Source: 38-11 sp964539975 (GTDB lineage: Bacteria > Bacillota > Clostridia > Tissierellales > Dethiosulfatibacteraceae). From it: a stretch of DNA of 64,000 nucleotides. Position 1 is the stretch's first letter, and each line of letters begins with the position of its first letter. Location of the stretch: the NCBI GenBank assembly GCA_964539975.1, contig CAZIKK010000003.1, forward strand, positions 1 to 64,000, read 5' to 3'. The notes beneath the pieces are model-generated. The model was not told the origin of the DNA and searched no databases. It worked only from the letters and a program-made list of their open reading frames with translations. The translations under genes and the position numbers were made by a program. Shown here piece by piece: positions 50,299 through 57,028 of this stretch.

Positions 50299-51750
50299 TT
50301 ATCCATCTATTTTAGCAATATTCTTTGCTAGTTCCTTTTTATGGTCTAAATTGCCCTGTCTCCAAATCATGACACGTTGAGCTTGGGGTGAACCTGCGCC
50401 ATGCATGGATTCTGTTCGGTAGCCCACAGCCGCTGTTCCTAATGTCAAATTCTCTACTAATCTGAGGATCTTGGCTCTATCTAGTGTCGGAACCTTCTCA
50501 TTGCCTTTGAAATATTTTTCGCAGATAGGTCCTAATTCTGGGTGCATAAAATCTTTCTCCGATGGCATCGTCACCATTAGTCCCCCTGCTATGTCTTCGG
50601 CCAATCTTGTCAACTCGTATGGAAATCTAGTCACGTTTTGTTTGCAAACATTGGCTAAAAGAAGATCTATTTGATAGTTGCCTGCTTCCGTAGGATATCC
50701 CTCTGATGAACATGCTATCCCACAGCAGTAAAGGGTCTCGTTCAAGTGCATCATCTCTATGAGCTTATCTTTAATATGGGAAACTTTTGGTACGCCATTG
50801 TATTCTGCTGCAAGAGCTGCTGCACCGATTAGAACATCTCCTACACCCACTTTGCAGCCACCATAACTTTGACGGTGGTAACCTGCAAATCGCTCAACCA
50901 TCATGCCCGCAAATTCTGTTTCACCGTTCAAGAATATACGATGGTTGGGAACAAAGACATCGTCAAACACCACCAAAGCCTCTTGCCCTCCAAATTCACT
51001 ATTGCCTACATCGAGTGTGCCACCTTCTAGTTTTCTAGTGTCACAAGATTGACGCCCATAAATCATAAATATGCCTTTGGCATCTGAGGGAACAGCAAAT
51101 GAAACGGCATAGTCCTTATCATCTGGCCCCATAGCAATCGTTGGCATGATTAGATGCTCATGAGAATTAATGGAACCTGTCTGATGGACTTTTGCCCCTC
51201 TTACCACAATCCCATCTTCTCTTCTTTCAACCACTCGAACAAACATATCTGGATCTGCTTGCTTGCTTGGCGGCAGACTTCTGTCCCCTTTAGGATCGGT
51301 CATCGCACCGTCCACGGTCCAGTCATTCTCCTGGACTTCTTTCATGTAATCCACAAACTGTTGATGATACTGGGTGCCGTATTGCTTATCGGTTTCAAAA
51401 GTGGTGCTGTAGATGGCGTTGAACGCATCCATGCCCACACATCTTTGGAAACAAGAAGCTGTCTTTTGTCCCAATAAACGTTGCATTTTTACTTTTTTAA
51501 CCAAATCTTCCGTACTTTGATGCAAATGGGTGAATCGATTGACTTTCTCTCCTGTAAGGTTTGAAGTTGCTGTCATCAAATCTTCATATTCTGGCTGATC
51601 TGCCAATTCATAAGTCATCGCCACTGAGTTGATAGACGGTCTTATAATCGGGTGATCCACAAAATTTTCCACCAATTCTCCAAACATGTACACCTTTATA
51701 TTGAGTTTTCTCAAACTTTCAATATATTGTTCTTTTGTTTTAATTGCCAT
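50299..51750 (-). CDS. abfD: 4-hydroxybutyryl-CoA dehydratase/vinylacetyl-CoA isomerase
   Basis: 483 aa of the HpaB-like flavoprotein fold. The 4Fe-4S ligands of the Clostridium aminobutyricum enzyme (C99, C103, H292, C299) are matched by C100 and C104 in SCFQRC and by H292 and C299 in YHRQSYGGC, which separates it from HpaB monooxygenases. The enzyme dehydrates 4-hydroxybutyryl-CoA to crotonyl-CoA through a ketyl radical in GABA/4-hydroxybutyrate fermentation. No CoA transferase is adjacent. A sigma-54 promoter lies 39 nt upstream. Confidence 0.92.
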   Translation of the reverse strand: MAIKTKEQYIESLRKLNIKVYMFGELVENFVDHPIIRPSINSVAMTYELADQPEYEDLMTATSNLTGEKVNRFTHLHQSTEDLVKKVKMQRLLGQKTASCFQRCVGMDAFNAIYSTTFETDKQYGTQYHQQFVDYMKEVQENDWTVDGAMTDPKGDRSLPPSKQADPDMFVRVVERREDGIVVRGAKVHQTGSINSHEHLIMPTIAMGPDDKDYAVSFAVPSDAKGIFMIYGRQSCDTRKLEGGTLDVGNSEFGGQEALVVFDDVFVPNHRIFLNGETEFAGMMVERFAGYHRQSYGGCKVGVGDVLIGAAALAAEYNGVPKVSHIKDKLIEMMHLNETLYCCGIACSSEGYPTEAGNYQIDLLLANVCKQNVTRFPYELTRLAEDIAGGLMVTMPSEKDFMHPELGPICEKYFKGNEKVPTLDRAKILRLVENLTLGTAAVGYRTESMHGAGSPQAQRVMIWRQGNLDHKKELAKNIAKIDG

Positions 51751-51788
51751 AGTCGTCTCCTTTATTAATCAACTTTCTTATACTTTCA

Positions 51789-51806
51789 TTGCAACTAACA
51801 TGCCAA
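51789..51806 (-). promoter_or_regulatory. Sigma-54 promoter of the abfD operon
   Basis: On the minus strand TGGCAT-GTTAG-TTGCA (51790-51805) matches the -24/-12 consensus TGGCAC-N5-TTGCA closely, 39 nt before abfD. The sigma-54 activator gene lies directly upstream, which supports it. Confidence 0.85.
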
Positions 51807-51871
51807 TTGTTTAAAGAATTATAAGTGCCTATTTAACAACGTTTTTTCTCACCTTGTTTTTTTCAATATAT

Positions 51872-51993
51872 AATAGAGACCTCTAGCTGTTGCGATATTA
51901 CAACAACCAAAGGTCTCTATTACTCGTGTTTTACTTGATTTTGGCTTTTAAACGTTATCTGTTGCGTAAATGCATCTGTTGCGTTTTCGCAAC
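51872..51993. promoter_or_regulatory. Likely enhancer (activator) sites of the abfD sigma-54 promoter
   Basis: The 8-bp word CTGTTGCG occurs three times (51887-51894, 51959-51966, 51976-51983) and forms inverted repeats: TGTTG-8-CAACA at 51888-51905 and GTTGCG-TTTT-CGCAAC at 51978-51993. They lie 80-190 nt upstream of the sigma-54 promoter, the normal place of enhancers. The first one sits inside a larger inverted repeat AATAGAGACCT/AGGTCTCTATT (51872-51882 and 51911-51921). Confidence 0.65.
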
Positions 51994-51995
51994 TT

Positions 51996-53720
51996 TCATT
52001 TATTGAACTTCTGTCTCTTCCTCACAAATGTAGAGGCATCTATGCCTAAAGCTTTCGCGGCAGCACGGACATTCCCATGCTTTTTGAAAGCATTTTCAAT
52101 CAATTGGCTCTCTACTGCTTCAACCGCCTCTTTCAAAGGCATAATGTCTGAAGCCATTTCCCAAGGATTAGTCAATTTCTTGCACTTAATCTTTTCAGGA
52201 AGATCTTCTCCTGTGATTTCATTATTCTGACTTGTCACCACGACTCTCTCTACAATATTTTTCAATTCTCTTACATTTCCTGGCCAATTATGGTTCAGCA
52301 AACAAGCATTTGCAGAAAATGACAAGGTCTTATTCATATGGTACCTTTGGTTGAATGTTTCCAAAAACCGATAAGCAAGAGGCATAATGTCTTTTTTTCT
52401 CTCTCTAAGGGGTGGCACCTGTATCGGTATCACGTTCAATCGATAAAACAAGTCTTCTCTAAAAGTTCCTTCACTTACCATCTCCTCTAAGTCTTTGTTG
52501 GTGGCTGCCAAAATGCGAACATCTACCTTTATTGGTTGATTTCCTCCAATCCGTTTGATCTCTCCTTCTTGAAGGACTCTCAATAATTTGACTTGCATAT
52601 CCAGCGAAAGCTCTCCCACTTCGTCCAAAAGCAGCGTTCCTCCTTCTGCTACTTCAAACAAGCCTAATTTCCCATCTTTGGACGCACCAGTGAATGCTCC
52701 TTTTTCATAACCAAATAACTCTGATTCAATAAGATTGGCAGGTATGGCCCCACAGTTGATCTTCACATAAGGCTTATCCTTGCGCAGGCTATTTCGATGG
52801 ATCAGTTTAGCTATTTCTTCTTTCCCAACGCCTGTTTCTCCAAGAATCAACACCGTGGTATCGACTTTAGCAATTCTTTTTGCCATCTCCAATACTTTTA
52901 TGTTCTTCTCATCCTCCGCAATCATATGCTCATGTTGAGACAACTGCATTTTTAGTTCTTCAATGGTTGAATAGTATTTCCGGGCCAAAGCCTTGTTCTG
53001 GTCTAGTTGGGTTCTCAAATCGGACAATTCTGTGATGTCTCGCACATTGGTCACCACCATCACCACATTGCCATAATTATCAAAAATGGGGGTGCCTGTT
53101 ACAAGGGCTTTTTTTCCCGTCTTAAACTGTTGTTGGATAGTCGTGACTGCCTTCTTTTTGATAACCAACAGCGTGACCGATTCTGACAACACTTTATCTT
53201 TCACTAATTGAGCCATGTTTTTCCCTATCAGTTCTTCTCGGTTCAAACCAGTGATTCTCTCATAAGACTTATTGATTTTTATCGTGTTGGCCTCTCCATC
53301 GGCTATGTAGATGCCGTCATAGGATGATTCGATAATCGATTCCAGTTCAAAGGATAATCGGTTTAAATCTTTCATATAGTTGAGTTCTTTGGCCTTTGCT
53401 AATCCAACCAATTTTTGAGTTTTTCTTTCGTATATCAAGTTAATAAAGAATGTTGGGTTGACCTCAGAAATTACCATATCGTCATAAAGGATGCCATAAG
53501 TTTTATTGCAATAATCCACAGCCATGTCCCGTCTCTCTTTCCCTTCCAATAGTGCCACAAAAAGATCTCTCTTAGTCATCACCCGTACTTGATCTTCTTC
53601 TTGAATTTTCAACAATAGCCCATCCACATCATGATGGGAGAAGGCTCTCATTGCATCTTCCAGGCGACTATTTGTATCCAAATAAATCAACTCTTTATTC
53701 ATTATCTCTCTGATTTTCAT
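51996..53720 (-). CDS. Sigma-54 dependent transcriptional activator (CBS-PAS-AAA+-HTH)
   Basis: 574 aa if started at MKIREIMNKE (ATG at 53720); an earlier ATG at 53771 is possible but has no ribosome binding site. In order: CBS-type domain (about 1-50 and into the next 80), PAS domain (about 125-235), AAA+ domain with GETGVGKE, the sigma-54 contact loop GAFTGA and DEVGELSLDMQ, and a Fis-type HTH (GNVRAAAKALGIDASTFVRK). It probably switches on the abfD operon downstream; the CBS part may sense an adenine nucleotide or CoA ester. Confidence 0.92.
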   Translation of the reverse strand: MKIREIMNKELIYLDTNSRLEDAMRAFSHHDVDGLLLKIQEEDQVRVMTKRDLFVALLEGKERRDMAVDYCNKTYGILYDDMVISEVNPTFFINLIYERKTQKLVGLAKAKELNYMKDLNRLSFELESIIESSYDGIYIADGEANTIKINKSYERITGLNREELIGKNMAQLVKDKVLSESVTLLVIKKKAVTTIQQQFKTGKKALVTGTPIFDNYGNVVMVVTNVRDITELSDLRTQLDQNKALARKYYSTIEELKMQLSQHEHMIAEDEKNIKVLEMAKRIAKVDTTVLILGETGVGKEEIAKLIHRNSLRKDKPYVKINCGAIPANLIESELFGYEKGAFTGASKDGKLGLFEVAEGGTLLLDEVGELSLDMQVKLLRVLQEGEIKRIGGNQPIKVDVRILAATNKDLEEMVSEGTFREDLFYRLNVIPIQVPPLRERKKDIMPLAYRFLETFNQRYHMNKTLSFSANACLLNHNWPGNVRELKNIVERVVVTSQNNEITGEDLPEKIKCKKLTNPWEMASDIMPLKEAVEAVESQLIENAFKKHGNVRAAAKALGIDASTFVRKRQKFNK

Positions 53721-53771
53721 TTCCTTTATCCCCAAGTTTGATTTTTGATCCTTTGAGTACAATTCTATCAT

Positions 53772-53798
53772 ATGTTGCAGACCCCGTACAACGCAACA
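53772..53798. promoter_or_regulatory. Inverted repeat upstream of the sigma-54 activator gene
   Basis: TGTTGC (53772-53777) and GCAACA (53793-53798) are separated by 15 nt; the same half-site TGTTGCG makes up the enhancers in front of abfD. Suggests that the activator also controls its own gene. Confidence 0.45.
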
Positions 53799-53800
53799 AA

Positions 53801-53841
53801 GGAAAAGACCATAGATCTCTTAAATCAAGCAGTCTATGGTC
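53801..53841 (-). terminator. Terminator after pflA
   Basis: GACCATAGA (53833-53841) pairs with TCTATGGTC (53807-53815) on the minus strand, loop 17 nt, followed by TTTTCC. It overlaps the end of pflA. Confidence 0.7.
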
Positions 53842-54545
53842 AAGTTTTTTTTCAATTCGCACAATTTTTCCCAATCCATGTCCGGTGTGTCCGCCAGAGG
53901 ATACTCTAATCCCAGTTGATCGTATTTGAGTTTTCCCAAGCTATGGTAAGGCAACAACTCGAATTTTTCAACTCTTTCATGAGGAAATGTCAGCACTTCT
54001 CTCTCAAGTGCTCTTAAATGAGCGCCCTGATCTGTCAGCCCGGGAACTACCACATGTTTAATCCATATCTTGGCTTGGCTAGCCAATAGAAGCTCTTTAA
54101 ACATCCAGTAGCGGTCCATTTTTTTACCTGTTATTTTTTCCCATTCTTTCTGATCCTCATGTTTAATGTCCAAAAGGACTAAATCTGTCAAAGAAAGCAA
54201 TTCTTCCAGTATTTTAGGTGACGGCATCCCATAGCCGGATGTGTCCAACGCAATATGAAAGCCATGCTCTTTTAGGTTTCTGAACAATGGAATTAACGCT
54301 TTTGCCTGCAACAAAGGCTCTCCTCCTGAAAAGGTCACGCCACCTTTTGGTTGTGTATAGGTTTTATAGGCCAAAGCTTTTTCTACTATGGCTTCTTCTG
54401 TCACAACCGTTCCTTTTGAAGCACTCCAAGTGTCTGGATTGTGACAATAAAGGCATCTTAATGGGCATCCTTGAAGAAAAAAAATCGTCCGGAGTCCAGG
54501 TCCATCCAATGCGCCTAAGGTTTCGATGGAGTGCAGCTTGATCAT
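53820..54545 (-). CDS. pflA: Pyruvate formate-lyase activating enzyme
   Basis: 241 aa radical SAM enzyme. CxxxCxxC motif in FLQGCPLRCLYCHNPDT (about residues 25-40), then the GGEP motif (VTFSGGEPLLQ). It places the glycyl radical on PflB. It lies 9 nt after pflB and shares its transcript. Confidence 0.95.
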   Translation of the reverse strand: MIKLHSIETLGALDGPGLRTIFFLQGCPLRCLYCHNPDTWSASKGTVVTEEAIVEKALAYKTYTQPKGGVTFSGGEPLLQAKALIPLFRNLKEHGFHIALDTSGYGMPSPKILEELLSLTDLVLLDIKHEDQKEWEKITGKKMDRYWMFKELLLASQAKIWIKHVVVPGLTDQGAHLRALEREVLTFPHERVEKFELLPYHSLGKLKYDQLGLEYPLADTPDMDWEKLCELKKNLTIDCLI

Positions 54546-54554
54546 ATGAGCCTC

Positions 54555-56777
54555 CTAGATTTTTTCGTGGAATGTTCGGTGGATCACGTCTAATTGTTGC
54601 TCTTTTGTCAATTTATTGAAACGCACTGCGTAACCAGACACACGAATGGTCAGATTGGGGTATTTGTCAGGATGTTTATAAGCATCTAACAAGCGTTCTT
54701 TTCTTAACACATTGACATTAAGGTGATGTCCTTTTTGGTTAAAATAGCCATCCATAATTGTTACCAGGTTGTCTACGCGGTGACGAGGCAACTTCCCTAT
54801 GGCATCTGGAACAATGGTGAACGTATTGGATATGCCATCTTCGCACACATTTTTGTAAGGCAGTTTAGCGACTGAGTTCAAGGCAGCCAAAGCACCATTC
54901 ACGTCACGTCCATGCATAGGATTGGCTCCTGGGGCGAAAGGCTCGTAAGCTTTTCTGCCATCAGGTGTGGCACCTGTCTTCTTTCCATAAACCACGTTGG
55001 ATGTGATGGTCAAAACAGACAGTGTGTGCTTGCTTTGTCGGTATGTTTCATTCTGTCTGAGGGCTTCGATAAAAGTTTCCAGTATTTCTACCCCTATTTC
55101 ATCTACTCGATCGTCGTCGTTCCCGTAAGCCGGAAAGTCACCATGAATCTTGTAGTCCACCACTTTCTGTCCTTCTCTCACCGTTTCCACCTGTGCATGT
55201 TTCATCGCACTAAAAGCATCTGCCACTATAGACAATCCCGCAACACCAAAAGCCATATATCGATTCACATGCGGATCATGAAATGCCATCTGGGCTGATT
55301 CATAGGCATACCGGTCATGCATATAGTGAATGCTGTTCATCGTGTTGACATACAGCTCTGCCACTTGATTCAAGACTTTTTTGTATTGGACCATCACGGT
55401 TTCATAATCAAGTACTTTCAATTCAATCGGTGCTATCCCTTGAAGCACTTTTTCTCCCGTCAACTCATCCACGCCACCATTGATGGCTAGAAGCAATGCT
55501 TTTGCCAAATTACATCTTGCTCCAAAATATTGCATCTCTTTGCCTAAGGCCATGGCAGATATACAACAAGCTATCCCATAATCGTCCCCATACATTGACC
55601 GCATGATGTCATCATTCTCGTATTGAATGGAAGATGTTTCAATGGATAAGTCTGCACAGAACTGCTTGAAAGATTCCGGTAAATTTGATGACCAAAGCAC
55701 TGTCATATTTGGTTCTGGAGAAGGCGACAAATTAGTCAGTGTGTGCATGAATCGGAAGGTGGTTTTTGTCACTAAAGTTCGTCCATCTAAACCCATGCCA
55801 CCTAAAGCTTCAGTGATCCAATTTGGATCTCCTGCAAACAATTCATCGTATTCTGGGGTTCGAAGATGTCTCACTAGGCGCAATTTGATTACCAATTGAT
55901 CGATCAGTTCTTGAGCTCCCAACTCGTCTAAAACACCTTGCTCCATATCTCTTTGAATGTAAATGTCTAAAAACGAGCTGACTCTTCCTAAAGACATCGC
56001 CGCGCCATTGCTTTCCTTAACCCCTGCCAAATAAGCAAAATAGACAAATTGGACGGCCTCTTTCCCATTAATTGCGGGGTAGGCCACGTCGCAGCCATAT
56101 GATTTTGCCATGGCCATGATTTTTCTCAGTGCAATGATTTGTTCTGATAGCTCTTCTCTTTGTCGGATTTTTTCCTCTGTGAAGGGAAAGGTCATCTCAT
56201 CCAGAAAAGCTTGCTTCTCTGTGATTAAATGATTTGCCCCATAAAGAGCCAACCTCCGGTAGTCTCCTATGATGCGTCCGCGTCCATAAGCATCTGGCAA
56301 GCCTGTCAACAAACCTATCCCTCGAGCTTTTTTGATGGCTTCATTATAAACTTGAAACACCCCTTCGTTATGGGTTTTTCTATACTTTTTGAACCCATTG
56401 ATCAGATTTGGATCTACATCCAATCCGTAGGCTTCGATGGCATTTTCAACCATTCGGTAACCGCCATAAGGGTTGATTAGTCGCTTCAGCGGCCCGTCAG
56501 ATTGCAAGCCAACAATCACTTCATTTTCCTTATCAATGTAACCTGCTTCAAAATGATCAATTCCAGAAATCGTGGAACCATCTACGTCGTATATCCCTCG
56601 TTTTTGTTCTTCTTTCAGCAAGGCTTCCACCTTTTCAAACAATCGTCTAGTTTTTTGTGTGGTTCCTGTAAGAAATGAAGCATCTCCTTCATACGGCGTG
56701 TAATTTTTTTGAATAAAATCTCTCACATCCACTGATTCTTGCCATTTTCCTCCATTGAAGCTTTCCCATTGTTTCAT
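54555..56777 (-). CDS. pflB: Formate acetyltransferase (pyruvate formate-lyase)
   Basis: 740 aa from the ATG at 56777 after GGAGGG. The active-site cysteine pair is in ACCISAMALGKEM and the glycyl radical loop near the C-terminus is RVSGYAVRF. It splits pyruvate with CoA into acetyl-CoA and formate under anoxic conditions. Expression is under a ZTP riboswitch, which ties formate production to one-carbon demand. The activating enzyme follows. Confidence 0.97.
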   Translation of the reverse strand: MKQWESFNGGKWQESVDVRDFIQKNYTPYEGDASFLTGTTQKTRRLFEKVEALLKEEQKRGIYDVDGSTISGIDHFEAGYIDKENEVIVGLQSDGPLKRLINPYGGYRMVENAIEAYGLDVDPNLINGFKKYRKTHNEGVFQVYNEAIKKARGIGLLTGLPDAYGRGRIIGDYRRLALYGANHLITEKQAFLDEMTFPFTEEKIRQREELSEQIIALRKIMAMAKSYGCDVAYPAINGKEAVQFVYFAYLAGVKESNGAAMSLGRVSSFLDIYIQRDMEQGVLDELGAQELIDQLVIKLRLVRHLRTPEYDELFAGDPNWITEALGGMGLDGRTLVTKTTFRFMHTLTNLSPSPEPNMTVLWSSNLPESFKQFCADLSIETSSIQYENDDIMRSMYGDDYGIACCISAMALGKEMQYFGARCNLAKALLLAINGGVDELTGEKVLQGIAPIELKVLDYETVMVQYKKVLNQVAELYVNTMNSIHYMHDRYAYESAQMAFHDPHVNRYMAFGVAGLSIVADAFSAMKHAQVETVREGQKVVDYKIHGDFPAYGNDDDRVDEIGVEILETFIEALRQNETYRQSKHTLSVLTITSNVVYGKKTGATPDGRKAYEPFAPGANPMHGRDVNGALAALNSVAKLPYKNVCEDGISNTFTIVPDAIGKLPRHRVDNLVTIMDGYFNQKGHHLNVNVLRKERLLDAYKHPDKYPNLTIRVSGYAVRFNKLTKEQQLDVIHRTFHEKI

Positions 56778-56809
56778 CCTGCATCCCTCCATGTATCCGG
56801 ACAAAAATA

Positions 56810-56843
56810 CAAAAAACCGCCCGGACAAATCGCCCAGACGGTC
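56810..56843 (-). terminator. Terminator of the ZTP riboswitch before pflB
   Basis: ACCGTCTGG (56834-56842) and CCGGGCGGT (56816-56824) pair with G-U wobbles, followed by six T (56810-56815). The stem uses the CCG..TGGGC part of the aptamer, as in transcriptional ZTP switches. Confidence 0.85.
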
Positions 56844-56912
56844 GGCATTTAGAAATTATTCACACTCCCTTGTGGTTAATTCCACAATTCCGTCAGTCAT
56901 GTGAATGGTTAC
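56820..56912 (-). promoter_or_regulatory. ZTP (pfl motif) riboswitch
   Basis: The minus-strand leader reads GGGGTAACC..., then TGTGGAATTAACCACAAGGGAG, and later GCCGACCGTCTGGGC, the two conserved parts of the pfl/ZTP aptamer. ZTP/ZMP build up when 10-formyl-tetrahydrofolate is short; binding then allows readthrough into pflB, making formate for one-carbon metabolism. Confidence 0.85.
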
Positions 56913-56916
56913 CCCA

Positions 56917-56945
56917 ACTATACAAGATTCATAAATGAATGTCAA
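56917..56945 (-). promoter_or_regulatory. Promoter of the pflBA riboswitch transcript
   Basis: TTGACA (56940-56945) and TATAGT (56917-56922) on the minus strand with a 17-nt spacer. Confidence 0.85.
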
Positions 56946-56962
56946 TGTTAAATCCCATTTTC

Positions 56963-57016
56963 TTGACAGTTTATGGAAGCATGTGCTATGATAGCTATAC
57001 ACCCCCCCTGGGTGTA
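56963..57016 (+). promoter_or_regulatory. copA promoter and CsoR operator
   Basis: TTGACA (56963-56968), 18 nt, TATGAT (56987-56992), then the palindrome TACACCC-CCCCT-GGGTGTA (56998-57016) over the transcription start. It is a CsoR-type operator; the csoR gene is the second gene of this operon. Confidence 0.85.
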
Positions 57017-57028
57017 AGGGAGGTTTCT

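Noticed and set aside
50299..51750. 4-hydroxyphenylacetate 3-monooxygenase (HpaB)
   Set aside because: Same fold, but the four 4Fe-4S ligands of 4-hydroxybutyryl-CoA dehydratase are present, which HpaB lacks.
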